Origin: Lachnospiraceae bacterium UBA3845 | GTDB lineage: Bacteria; Bacillota; Clostridia; Lachnospirales; Lachnospiraceae | NCBI GenBank assembly: GCA_002392705.1 | Contig: DGHP01000071.1 | Location: 7,672-24,827, forward strand | Reading direction: 5' to 3' | DNA length: 17,156 nt | Part shown: in pieces, positions 1 to 7,221 of the stretch | How positions within the stretch are numbered: the first letter of the stretch is position 1 | Layout of the letters: every line of letters begins with the position of its first letter | Position numbers and translations under genes: made by a program | The notes under the pieces: generated by a model | The model's input: only the letters and a program-made list of their open reading frames with translations | What the model was told of the DNA's origin: nothing | Database searches by the model: none

Positions 1-1028
1 GCGGAGCCAGCATGTCCAGCGCAGGTATCAAGGAAGCGGTTGAGGACGCCCTGAGCAAGGCTGCTGCCGCTGCTCCGGCGGCGGAAGGCACTGTTGTCGG
101 AGAGGGTCAGACGCTCACGATTACGGCGCAGCCCGGCAGCACGATCATTGTGAATAATTACGGTGAAGCTGTCACAGAAGCAGCGGAAGCGGAGAGCGAA
201 GCTGTCACAGAAGCAGCGGAAGCAGAGACCGAAGCTGTCACAGAAGCAGCGGAAGCGGAGAGCGAAGCTGTCACAGAAGCAGCGGAAGCAGAGACCGAGG
301 CGGTCACAGAAGCAGCGGAAGCGGAGAGCGAGGCTGTCGCTGAGGCAGCGGAAGTTGAAAGCGGGGCAGCGGCAGTTCCTGCAGAAGAAGCCGGCGCTTA
401 CGCGGACGGTGTCTATGAAGGAACCGGAAGCGGAAACGGCGGGGACATGAATGTGGAAGTCACCGTTGAGAACGGGAAGATCACGGACATTGTCCTGAAG
501 GAAGATCATAACGAGACGCCCGGCATCTTCGAGAAGGCAGTGGATGAGGTCATCCCGGCGATCATAAAGGCCCAGTCGACCGACGTGGATTCCGCGAGCG
601 GAGCCAGCATGTCCAGCGCGGGCATCAAGGAAGCGGTTGAAGATGCGCTGAGCAAGGCAGGCGGAGCTGAAGCAGCAGAAGCGGCTGAGACCGAAGCGGA
701 AGAAGCTGCAACAGAAGCAGAGGAAGCCGGGACTGAGGCGGATGCTGAGAATAAAGCTGAATATAAGGATGGTGTCTATGAAGGAACCGGAAGCGGAAAC
801 GGCGGGGACATGAATGTGGAAGTCACCGTTGAGAACGGGAAGATCACGGACATTGTCCTGAAGGAAGATCATAACGAGACGCCCGGCATCTTTGAGAAGG
901 CAGTGGATGAGGTCATCCCGGCGATCATAAAGGCGCAGTCGACCGATGTGGACTCCGCGAGCGGAGCCAGCATGTCCAGCGCGGGCATCAAGGAAGCAGT
1001 CGAGGACGCCCTGAGCAAGGCTGTCTGA
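1..1028 (+). CDS. Multi-domain FMN-binding (flavinylated) protein, 5' end outside window
   Basis: The frame is open from the first base and the first in-frame ATG (position 12) lies inside a domain motif, so the true start is upstream. The visible part holds the tail of one FMN_bind domain (bases 1-62) and two complete ones (about 399-658 and 762-1022). Each ends in the flavinylation motif S-G-A-S preceded by D; the Ser expected to carry FMN by phosphoester linkage is encoded at 9-11, 606-608 and 969-971. An Ala/Glu-rich linker of 11-residue repeats separates the first tail from the second domain, and a shorter Ala/Glu linker separates the last two. FMN_bind proteins of this kind act outside the membrane as electron carriers. 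The apbE gene follows directly, which fits. No anchor or signal peptide can be judged because the N-terminus is missing. Family assignment is firm; the electron acceptor is unknown. Confidence 0.88.
   Translation, partial: GASMSSAGIKEAVEDALSKAAAAAPAAEGTVVGEGQTLTITAQPGSTIIVNNYGEAVTEAAEAESEAVTEAAEAETEAVTEAAEAESEAVTEAAEAETEAVTEAAEAESEAVAEAAEVESGAAAVPAEEAGAYADGVYEGTGSGNGGDMNVEVTVENGKITDIVLKEDHNETPGIFEKAVDEVIPAIIKAQSTDVDSASGASMSSAGIKEAVEDALSKAGGAEAAEAAETEAEEAATEAEEAGTEADAENKAEYKDGVYEGTGSGNGGDMNVEVTVENGKITDIVLKEDHNETPGIFEKAVDEVIPAIIKAQSTDVDSASGASMSSAGIKEAVEDALSKAV
165..362 (+). repeat. Six tandem 33-bp repeats (11-residue Ala/Glu linker)
   Basis: Six consecutive 33-bp units begin at 165, 198, 231, 264, 297 and 330. 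Each encodes E-A-V-T-E-A-A-E-A-E followed by S or T; the unit endings alternate S/T for the first five copies, giving a 66-bp higher-order period. The last unit is the most diverged. The encoded segment is acidic, low in complexity and probably an extended or helical spacer between flavin domains. Confidence 0.95.
408..1021 (+). repeat. Near-identical FMN-binding domain duplication (408-658 and 771-1021)
   Basis: The two 251-bp segments, offset by 363 bp, differ at about nine positions by eye. Every difference is at a third codon position and silent, so the encoded domains are identical across the shared stretch. The first 62 bases of the window match the 3' end of the same unit (offsets 597 and 960), showing at least three copies in the full gene. 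Confidence 0.93.
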
Positions 1029-1155
1029 GCAGGGTCGTCTGAACGGAATGAGCAGCCGCACTGACTGTTCAGCGTTCAGAGATGTATGGCGCCCGATGGC
1101 ACCATGATGCAGATCTGAGAGAGCCGCAGGGCTTTCCTGGAGGAGGCAGAAAGCG

Positions 1156-1187
1156 ATGCCGCCATCTTCGGGTGGCGGCATTTTCTT
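1156..1187 (+). terminator. Intrinsic terminator between the FMN-binding gene and apbE
   Basis: A 9-bp perfect stem, ATGCCGCCA (1156-1164) with TGGCGGCAT (1173-1181), closes an 8-nt loop and is followed by a T-rich tail (TTTTCTTTT, 1181-1189). It ends about 20 nt before the apbE start, leaving no room for a promoter after it. It probably lowers apbE expression relative to the carrier protein; this role is inferred. Confidence 0.8.
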
Positions 1188-1209
1188 TTGCGGAAGGGGA
1201 GGAGATATT

Positions 1210-2193
1210 TTGAAGAAAAAACGGCTTTTTCCGGCACTTTTTGCTGCAACGGGTCTGGCTCTGTCCTTTTGCCTGCCGGCAGAGGCAAAACAGAAGGACT
1301 ACACGGCTGCGAATTTTTTCTTTGACACGGTCATCTCGCTCAGAATCACGGCGGATGAAAACGGCCAGGAGCTTCTGGAACACTGCATGGACATGTGCAG
1401 GGATTATGAACATATCTTCAGCAGAACGGATGCGTCGAGCGAGCTGTACGCCGTCAATCACAGGGAGACAGATACGGTGGAGGTCTCGGATGAACTGGCA
1501 TATCTGATCGGGGTCGGACTCGAATATTATGAGATCTCAGGGAAAAAGTTCGACATTACGGTTGCACCGCTTTCCGACCTGTGGGATTTCAAGAGCCCGG
1601 ACGCGAAAGTCCCCGATGCGGAGGACATCGCGAGGGAAGCGGCCAAAGTAGATGCATCGAAAGTTCATCTGGACGGAAATACCCTTTCTTTCGACAGCAG
1701 GGATACCATGATTGACCTGGGCGCCCTGGTAAAGGGCTATGCGGCTGACCAGATGTCCGCCTATCTCAAGAGTGAGGGAGTCAGTTCGGGCCTGATCAAT
1801 CTGGGCGGAAATGTCCTCACCATAGGCAGCAAGCCGGATGGTTCCATGTGGCGGATCGGAATCCGGACCCCATTTGACAGCGATGCTATTATAGATACGG
1901 TGGAAGTATCCGATCAGACGGTTGTCTCATCGGGCGTATATGAGCGCTATTTTGAACAGGACGGCGTCATCTATCACCATATTCTGGATCCGGATACCGG
2001 GTACCCGATTGAGAACGGGATCTGGGGAGACTCCATCATCTGCAGCTCTTCCCTGCAGGGCGACGCGCTCAGCACGACCTGCCTGGCCCTGGGCGTGGAG
2101 AAGGGTTCGGAACTGATTCAGTCCCTTGACGGGGTCGAAGCGGTCTTCATCGATGACCGGCTTGAGCTGACTGAGGTCGGAGGGAAAGACTGA
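1210..2193 (+). CDS. apbE: FAD:protein FMN transferase (ApbE)
   Basis: ApbE transfers FMN from FAD to Ser/Thr in the S-G-A-S/T motif of FMN_bind proteins, normally outside the membrane with Mg2+. I chose the TTG at 1210 because AGGGGAGGAG (1195-1204) sits about 5 nt upstream and it puts a clean signal peptide at the N-terminus (KKKR, hydrophobic core, cleavage after A-E-A at about residue 26). The alternative ATG at 1156 lies in the terminator stem. Family motifs are intact: D169-L-G with K175-G-Y-A, G-G-N at 199-201, S-G-V-Y-E-R-Y, H-I-L-D-P with T-G (about 257-264), and D285-A-L-S-T-T. The length, 327 aa, is normal. There is no lipobox (F precedes the only Cys), so it is secreted or held by an uncleaved signal. 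Its substrate is most likely the upstream protein. Confidence 0.95.
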   Translation: MKKKRLFPALFAATGLALSFCLPAEAKQKDYTAANFFFDTVISLRITADENGQELLEHCMDMCRDYEHIFSRTDASSELYAVNHRETDTVEVSDELAYLIGVGLEYYEISGKKFDITVAPLSDLWDFKSPDAKVPDAEDIAREAAKVDASKVHLDGNTLSFDSRDTMIDLGALVKGYAADQMSAYLKSEGVSSGLINLGGNVLTIGSKPDGSMWRIGIRTPFDSDAIIDTVEVSDQTVVSSGVYERYFEQDGVIYHHILDPDTGYPIENGIWGDSIICSSSLQGDALSTTCLALGVEKGSELIQSLDGVEAVFIDDRLELTEVGGKD

Positions 2194-2325
2194 TTCCCCG
2201 CGGCGGCGTCTTCTGACATCTGCGCAGTTATCCGGAGAATACCGGATGATGATTGAGGTGCATGGAGTCAGGGCTGTCCATACTTTTGGGGGAATGAATG
2301 ATGACATGGAAGGAGCGGCTGAGAG

Positions 2326-2706
2326 ATGGATGAGACAAAGCAGAAGAAAGAATCCGAAAGCCGCAGAAGGCGCAATACCATTCTGCTTGCCGTGATTCTG
2401 CTGGCGGTGTTCGGGATCGGCTGGCTGGTCCAGCACAGGATGCTGGGAAGTTCGGGCCCCGTGGCAGTCGTTCAGTATAATGGAGAGATCATCCACAGAC
2501 TGCCCCTTGACAGAGAGACCAGTGTGCTTGTGGGAGACCGGGACGGGGACTACAATGTCGTGACGGTAAAAGACGGGAAGGTTTCGGTCACAGAGGCGAA
2601 CTGCCCGGATCAGATCTGTGTCTATATCGGACAGATTTCCACTGTGGAGGAGGTGATTGCCTGCCTTCCGCACGGGATGATTGTCTTTATCGATGAGGAA
2701 GGTTAA
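2326..2706 (+). CDS. Membrane-anchored NusG domain II protein (EetA-like)
   Basis: This is a 126-aa protein with a basic cytoplasmic N-terminus (R-R-R-R at about 13-16), one transmembrane helix at about 18-36, and a small extracytosolic beta domain. The C-P-D-Q-I-C stretch followed by A-C-L-P-H is the signature of NusG domain II proteins (PF07009). Despite the name these are not transcription factors. They recur beside FMN_bind, ApbE and Gx-type genes, including in flavin-based extracellular electron transfer loci where a related protein is called EetA. AAGGAG (2310-2315) precedes the ATG by 10 nt. The 132-nt gap after apbE holds only a short hairpin (ATCCGG/CCGGAT at 2230-2247). The two cysteines might be redox active; that is a guess. 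The family is clear and the biochemical role is not established here. Confidence 0.85.
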   Translation: MDETKQKKESESRRRRNTILLAVILLAVFGIGWLVQHRMLGSSGPVAVVQYNGEIIHRLPLDRETSVLVGDRDGDYNVVTVKDGKVSVTEANCPDQICVYIGQISTVEEVIACLPHGMIVFIDEEG

Positions 2707-2720
2707 GAGGTGCTTTCCCT

Positions 2721-3242
2721 ATGTATACAAGGCGTTCTGGCAGAAAAATCGCATACCTGGGACTGCTGACGGCTGCCGCGATGATCCTGAGCTATGTGGA
2801 GTCCCTGTTTCCTGTCTTCGGCGGGGTACCCGGGATGAAGCTTGGCCTGCCCAACGCGGCTATCGTCATGGTTCTGTATCTGTACAGCTGGAAGGAAGCT
2901 CTCCTGGTCTCTGCCGTGAGAATTCTGGGTGTGGGACTGTTGTTCGGGAATGCCTTCAGCATGGCTTTCAGCATAGCGGGCGCTCTGCTGAGTCTTCTGA
3001 GCATGGTCCTTGCAAAAAAGAGCGGGAAGCTGGACTGCGTCGGAGTCAGCATGATCGGCGGCGTGATGCACAACGCCGGGCAGATTCTGGTTGCCATATT
3101 TATTGTGGAAAACGCCAGGGTGGGCTACTATTTCTTCGTTCTGGCGATCAGCGGCCTGGTTACGGGTCTGGTGATCGGGCTGATCAGCGGGGAACTGGTC
3201 AGGCGTATGCGGATCGCGATCCGCAATGACGGTTCCCTGTAA
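2721..3242 (+). CDS. Gx transporter family membrane protein (EetB-like)
   Basis: This 173-aa, highly hydrophobic protein has about five transmembrane segments. The P-G-M-K-L-G-L-P-N motif near residues 37-45 is typical of the Gx transporter family, often misannotated as heptaprenyl diphosphate synthase component I because it commonly sits next to a polyprenyl synthase. The fold resembles ECF S components. It starts 14 nt after the NusG-II stop with AGAGGTG (2706-2712) about 8 nt ahead, so the two are co-translated. In extracellular electron transfer loci the equivalent is EetB, thought to serve flavin or quinone-linked electron delivery. No polyprenyl synthase or quinone gene follows here, so quinone synthesis cannot be inferred from this window. 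The substrate is unknown. Confidence 0.82.
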   Translation: MYTRRSGRKIAYLGLLTAAAMILSYVESLFPVFGGVPGMKLGLPNAAIVMVLYLYSWKEALLVSAVRILGVGLLFGNAFSMAFSIAGALLSLLSMVLAKKSGKLDCVGVSMIGGVMHNAGQILVAIFIVENARVGYYFFVLAISGLVTGLVIGLISGELVRRMRIAIRNDGSL

Positions 3243-3283
3243 GAGAATATGCGGCATCCCTGCAGGATAAGGAGATTTTGAAT

Positions 3284-4009
3284 ATGACTTTTTTTCTGGT
3301 GCCCATTCCGGGCTTTCTGACAATTCCCATTTTTATCCTTGTGCTGGCGGCGGTGCTTCCGGCGGTTTATCTGCTGATCAGGGTCTACAGATCCGACAGG
3401 ATTGAGAAAGAACCGCCGGGACTGATCCTTTCGCTGATCGGCTTCGGCATTCTTGCAGTATTCTGCTCGATGGTGACGGAATCTCTCGGCAGCAGGATCG
3501 CGGATGAGAGCAGCGTCTGGGGCAGACTCCTGCTTTACTATGTTGTCGTGGCGCTGTCGGAGGAGGGGTTCAAATATTTCTTCCTGAACAGAAAAACCTG
3601 GAAGAATCCCAATTTCAACTACCGTTTTGACGGAATCGTCTATGCGGTCTCGGTAGGGGCGGGATTTGCCCTGTTTGAGAACCTGATGTATGTATTTTCC
3701 TACGGATTCGGAACCGCCGTGATCCGTGCGGTCACCGCCGTGCCGGGACATATCTGTTTCGCGGTGTTTATGGGGACCTGGTACGGGCAGGCAAAACAGC
3801 TTGACATGCTCGGGGAAAAGGAAGCGGCCGGCAGGTGCCGTGCGCTTGCGCTCCTGATTCCGCTTCTGCTCCACGGAAGCTATGATTTCATCGCGACCGA
3901 GAACACGGTTCCGTCGGTGATCTGCTTCATTCTTTTTGTGGTGATCCTTTTTTACATTTCCATCCGGAGGGTCCGTGTGGAATCTGAAAATGACAGCTAT
4001 GTCGGATGA
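3284..4009 (+). CDS. PrsW family intramembrane metalloprotease
   Basis: This 241-aa polytopic membrane protein has about seven to eight hydrophobic segments. The PrsW/M82 landmarks are visible: E-E-G-F-K at about 93-97, F-E-N at about 131-133, P-G-H with H156, and a C-terminal H197-G-S-Y-D201. These Glu, His and Asp residues are the expected metal-binding and catalytic positions. PrsW proteases carry out site-1 cleavage of membrane proteins such as anti-sigma factors; no anti-sigma gene is visible here. I prefer the ATG over an in-frame TTG two codons earlier because AAGGAG (about 3270-3275) lies 8 nt before the ATG and too close to the TTG. It follows the Gx gene by about 40 nt and is probably in the same transcript. 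The target is unknown. Confidence 0.85.
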   Translation: MTFFLVPIPGFLTIPIFILVLAAVLPAVYLLIRVYRSDRIEKEPPGLILSLIGFGILAVFCSMVTESLGSRIADESSVWGRLLLYYVVVALSEEGFKYFFLNRKTWKNPNFNYRFDGIVYAVSVGAGFALFENLMYVFSYGFGTAVIRAVTAVPGHICFAVFMGTWYGQAKQLDMLGEKEAAGRCRALALLIPLLLHGSYDFIATENTVPSVICFILFVVILFYISIRRVRVESENDSYVG

Positions 4010-4039
4010 AGAAATATCTCAGAGTTTTTCGGGATTCAC

Positions 4040-4068
4040 TCGACAGAAACCTTTTTCAAGAGTAAGAT
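4040..4068 (+). promoter_or_regulatory. Candidate sigma-A promoter for cysD-cysNC
   Basis: TCGACA (4040-4045; 5 of 6 to TTGACA) and TAAGAT (4063-4068; 4 of 6 to TATAAT) are separated by 17 bp. Transcription would begin at about 4075, at the foot of the leader hairpin. Confidence 0.5.
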
Positions 4069-4073
4069 AAACA

Positions 4074-4127
4074 GATATGTATGATGCGGGGGGTGAGACC
4101 GTGCATTTAACTGCCGCATCATATATC
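4074..4127 (+). promoter_or_regulatory. Leader hairpin upstream of cysD
   Basis: ATGATGCGG (4081-4089) pairs with CCGCATCAT (4114-4122). The helix continues as GATAT (4074-4078) with ATATC (4123-4127) after a 2-nt bulge, giving a 14-bp stem with a 24-nt G-rich loop. No T tract follows, so it is not an intrinsic terminator. It lies within the predicted 5' UTR, about 36 nt before the cysD start. It may be a regulatory or RNA-stabilising leader; I do not recognise it as a known riboswitch class. Confidence 0.6.
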
Positions 4128-4163
4128 TCAGCTGAAATACAATGAAAGGCGAAGATTAAGATT

Positions 4164-5057
4164 ATGAATCACCTGGACGAACTTGAGGCGGAAGCCATCT
4201 ATATCATGCGCGAGGTTGTGGCCGAGTGCGAAAAGCCGGTTATGCTTTATTCCATCGGCAAGGATTCATCGGTCATGCTGCATCTTGCACTGAAAGCATT
4301 CTGGCCGGAAAAGCCGCCGTTTCCTTTCCTTCATGTGAACACGACCTGGAAGTTCCACGAGATGATCGAGTTCCGCGACAGGACAGCGAAGGAGCTCGGG
4401 CTGAATATGCTTGAGTATATCAATGAAGACGGCGTCCGTGAGGGCGTCAACCCCTTCACTTACGGCGCTTCCTATACGGATATTATGAAAACGCAGGCCC
4501 TGAAGGCAGCCCTGACCAAATACGGCTTTACTGCCGCTTTCGGCGGCGGCCGCCGGGATGAGGAGAAGAGCAGGGCCAAGGAGCGCGTCTTCTCTTTCCG
4601 CGATGTGAATCAGGCCTGGGATCCGAAGAACCAGAGGCCGGAGATGTGGAAGCTCTACAATACCCGGATCAATCAGGGGGAGAGCATCCGTATCTTCCCG
4701 CTCTCCAACTGGACGGAGAAGGATATCTGGCAGTACATCAAGAGAGAGAACATCCCGATCGTTTCTCTGTATTTTGCGAAGGAGCGCCCCGTGGTGGAGC
4801 GTGACGGCCAGCTGATCATGGTGGACGATGACCGCATGCAGCTTCTGCCGGGCGAGAAGGTTGAGATGAAAAAGGTCCGCTTCCGGACTCTGGGCTGCTA
4901 TCCGCTGACCGGCGGCATGGAGTCGGACGCCGAGACGCTTGATGAGATCGTGGATGAGACCCTGCAGGCCGTGGAATCCGAGCGCACAAGCCGGATCATT
5001 GACAAGGACAGCGGCGCGGGCAGTATGGAAAAGAGAAAGCGCGAGGGATATTTCTGA
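4164..5057 (+). CDS. cysD: Sulfate adenylyltransferase subunit 2 (CysD)
   Basis: CysD is the catalytic subunit of ATP sulfurylase; with the CysN GTPase it makes adenosine 5'-phosphosulfate (APS) from ATP and sulfate in the cytoplasm. At 297 aa it matches the family length and resembles proteobacterial CysD end to end. The PP-loop S-I-G-K-D-S-S is at residues 30-36, followed by [23 protein letters not shown], the W-D-P-K-N-Q-R-P-E block, [11 protein letters not shown], and a C-terminal [12 protein letters not shown]. The Shine-Dalgarno is weak (GAAAGG, over 10 nt away), which could fit control by the leader hairpin. Its stop overlaps the cysNC start in TGATG, so the subunits are translationally coupled. 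Identification is firm. Confidence 0.97.
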   Translation: MNHLDELEAEAIYIMREVVAECEKPVMLYSIGKDSSVMLHLALKAFWPEKPPFPFLHVNTTWKFHEMIEFRDRTAKELGLNMLEYINEDGVREGVNPFTYGASYTDIMKTQALKAALTKYGFTAAFGGGRRDEEKSRAKERVFSFRDVNQAWDPKNQRPEMWKLYNTRINQGESIRIFPLSNWTEKDIWQYIKRENIPIVSLYFAKERPVVERDGQLIMVDDDRMQLLPGEKVEMKKVRFRTLGCYPLTGGMESDAETLDEIVDETLQAVESERTSRIIDKDSGAGSMEKRKREGYF

Positions 5058-6979
5058 TGAATAATCTTTTAAAATTTATCACCTGCGGCAGCGTTGACGA
5101 CGGAAAGTCTACCCTGATCGGACATATGCTCTATGACGCAAAGCTGATCTTCGCGGACCAGGAACGCGCCCTGGAGCTGGAGTCCAAGGTCGGGTCCCGC
5201 GGAGGCGAGATTGATTATTCGCTTCTGCTTGACGGCCTGATGGCGGAGAGAGAACAGGGGATCACGATCGATGTGGCCTACCGCTATTTCACGACCGAAA
5301 AAAGATCCTTCATCGTCGCGGACGCTCCGGGCCATGAAGAGTACACACGGAACATGGCGGTCGGCGCATCCTTTGCCTCTCTTGCCGTCATCTTAGTCGA
5401 CGCAAGCCAGGGCGTCCTGGTGCAGACAAGGCGTCATGCCCGGATCTGCTCGATGATGGGTATCCGTCATTTTGTATTTGCGGTCAATAAGATGGACCTG
5501 GTCCACTTTGAGAGGGATGTTTTCGACAGGATCAAAAAGACGATCAAGGTCCTGATGGCGGAATTCAACTATGAGTCGCTTATGATTATCCCGGTATCGG
5601 CCACCGAAGGGGATAATATCACAAAGAAGTCAGACCGGATGCCCTGGTATAAGAATGACACGCTGCTTGCCTATCTGGAGAAAGTGGACGTCAGCCCGAA
5701 GGAGGAGACACGGGGATTCACCATGCCGGTGGAACGCGTCTGCCGTCCGGACCGTACCTTCCGCGGCTTTGAAGGCCAGATCACATCCGGCACCGTCCAT
5801 GTGGGCGACCTGATCACTTCGCTTCCCAGCATGGAACAGGCGCATGTCAGGGAGATCCTGGACGCGGAGAAGCCCGCAGACTGTGAGATTCCCCAGCAGT
5901 CGATCTATACACAGGACAGCAACCATGCCTACGCGCAGCGGATCGGAGCCTGGGATTTCCATGTTCCGGAGAGTTCGCAGGGTCATGCCGTGACCATCAC
6001 CCTGGACCGTGAGATCGACACCTCCCGCGGATGTGTGCTGGAGATGGGCAGTTCCCTGGCAGTGGGTTCGCTCTTTGTCATCCACCTGCTCTGGATGGAC
6101 GACCATTCCCTGGTTGCCGGCCGCAACTTCTGGCTGAAGATCGGAACCCAGCAGGTACCGGCTACGGTCATGAAGATCCGCTGCAGGATCGATGTCAACA
6201 CCGGAACGGAAGTTCATACGGACGAACTCTTTAAGAATGAGATTGCGATCTGCGAGATTTCCACCGGCAGCAGGATTGTCTTCGACCGCTTTGAAAACAA
6301 CCGGGAGATGGGCTCCCTGATTCTGACAGACCGTGTCAGCAACATGACCAGCGCCTGCGGAACCATCATCGATACCCTTGAGCGGGGCGACAACCTGACC
6401 TGGCAGAATACGGATATTACGAGAAGCCTGCGTGAGAGCCAGAAGGTGCAGAAGGCCATCACCGTATGGATGACCGGCCTGTCGGGATCCGGCAAGTCCA
6501 CTCTGTCCAATGCACTGGAAAAGAGACTTTTCGCCCTCGACCGCCATACCATGCTGCTGGACGGCGACAACATCCGTATGGGACTGTGCCGTGATCTGAG
6601 CTTCAGCGAGGCGGACCGTATTGAGAACATCCGCCGTATCGCCAATGTGGCCAAGCTCATGAATGATGCGGGCCTGATCGTCATGACGGCATTCATCTCG
6701 CCTTTCCGTCAGGACCGCCAGCGGGCGAAGGAGATCATCGGAGATGACAGCTTCTTCGAAGTGTATGTCTCCACACCTCTGGAAGAGTGCGAGAAGAGGG
6801 ATGTCAAGGGCCTCTACCAGAAGGCCAGGGATGGAAAGATCCGTGCCTTTACCGGTATTTCCAGCCCCTATGAAGCCCCCCTCGACCCGGACGTCACGAT
6901 TGATACCTCCCGGCATACGATAGAGGAGAGCGTCGATCTGATCCTGAAGGCGATAGAGAAAAAGTTCGGGGAAGTGTAA
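5057..6979 (+). CDS. cysNC: Bifunctional sulfate adenylyltransferase subunit 1 / APS kinase (CysN-CysC fusion)
   Basis: This 640-aa fusion couples the CysN GTPase to APS kinase, so the operon can take sulfate through APS to PAPS. The N-terminal EF-Tu-like GTPase shows G1 G-S-V-D-D-G-K-S-T at 11-19, E-R-E-Q-G-I-T near 64-70, G3 D-A-P-G-H at 89-93 and G4 N-K-M-D at 144-147, followed by beta-barrel domains to about 455. APS kinase begins at about 468 with P-loop G-L-S-G-S-G-K-S-T at 474-482, then D-G-D-N-I-R and the conserved F-I-S-P-F-R. All motifs are intact. It overlaps cysD by 1 nt. No PAPS reductase, sulfite reductase, sulfate transporter or sulfotransferase is in the window, so the fate of PAPS is open. 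A structured repeat lies directly downstream. Confidence 0.97.
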   Translation: MNNLLKFITCGSVDDGKSTLIGHMLYDAKLIFADQERALELESKVGSRGGEIDYSLLLDGLMAEREQGITIDVAYRYFTTEKRSFIVADAPGHEEYTRNMAVGASFASLAVILVDASQGVLVQTRRHARICSMMGIRHFVFAVNKMDLVHFERDVFDRIKKTIKVLMAEFNYESLMIIPVSATEGDNITKKSDRMPWYKNDTLLAYLEKVDVSPKEETRGFTMPVERVCRPDRTFRGFEGQITSGTVHVGDLITSLPSMEQAHVREILDAEKPADCEIPQQSIYTQDSNHAYAQRIGAWDFHVPESSQGHAVTITLDREIDTSRGCVLEMGSSLAVGSLFVIHLLWMDDHSLVAGRNFWLKIGTQQVPATVMKIRCRIDVNTGTEVHTDELFKNEIAICEISTGSRIVFDRFENNREMGSLILTDRVSNMTSACGTIIDTLERGDNLTWQNTDITRSLRESQKVQKAITVWMTGLSGSGKSTLSNALEKRLFALDRHTMLLDGDNIRMGLCRDLSFSEADRIENIRRIANVAKLMNDAGLIVMTAFISPFRQDRQRAKEIIGDDSFFEVYVSTPLEECEKRDVKGLYQKARDGKIRAFTGISSPYEAPLDPDVTIDTSRHTIEESVDLILKAIEKKFGEV

Positions 6980-7102
6980 CTGATATTTGCAGCGGTATAC
7001 GTGTGAAGCACAGATGGTCTGCCCTGCATGCTGTTCTGCTGAGGCAGCAAAACTGCCGGGCGGAATATGCGGGCGGCCTGATGTGCGGAGGGCTGTGAAC
7101 AG
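6980..7102 (+). repeat. Partial or diverged copy (copy 3) of the gene-end structured repeat
   Basis: Bases 7044-7095 match the 3' half of copy 2 (complement of 16364-16415) at about 42 of 52 positions by eye. Shared parts are the small hairpin (GGCAG with CTGCC, loop CAAAA, 7043-7057), GGAATAT, and CCTGATGTGCG. The block ends in GGCTGTGAACAG (7091-7102), the inverse of the TIR-like start of copy 2. The 5' half (6980-7043) shows no convincing match, so the left boundary is set only by the cysNC stop. It has the same orientation as cysNC and begins no more than 64 nt after its stop. Confidence 0.55.
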
Positions 7103-7221
7103 GATCGCGGCAGCGGTTTCTGCGAATGCCTTATTCCGGCAGCTGCCGGGGAGCAGGGCGCTGCGCAGACGGAGATATGCCGCTGCCCTGGCAGATTAGG
7201 AAGTTGGTTGAAAAAAGAATT

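Noticed and set aside
163..450. 95-codon Lys/Arg/Gln-rich frame on the + strand
   Set aside because: It is the +1 frame of the 33-bp linker repeats; the repetitive basic product is a by-product of the repeat.
1038..1105. Possible degenerate fourth copy of the structured repeat (ACTGTTCA, TTCAGAGAT and CAGATCTGAG)
   Set aside because: Only one 8-nt match and a weak stem analogue (TCTGAACG/CGTTCAGA at 1038-1080) support it, which is too little to separate from chance.
1156..1209. Longer apbE from ATG at 1156 with AGGAGG upstream
   Set aside because: The ATG sits in the terminator stem and the extra residues would bury the signal peptide. The TTG at 1210 has a stronger and better-spaced site.
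3246..3255. GAATATGCGG shared with copy 3 of the repeat (7063-7072)
   Set aside because: A single 10-nt match in the Gx-prsW gap without the neighbouring hairpins is compatible with chance.
5630..6916. 428-codon open frame on the - strand
   Set aside because: It lies wholly opposite the cysNC coding sequence, has no recognisable domain, and its openness follows from the codon bias of the real gene.
7136..7149. Perfect 14-bp palindrome CCGGCAGCTGCCGG before the NSS gene
   Set aside because: It has no loop for a good RNA hairpin and no T tract, and in a GC-rich gap such a palindrome can occur by chance. No regulator could be named.
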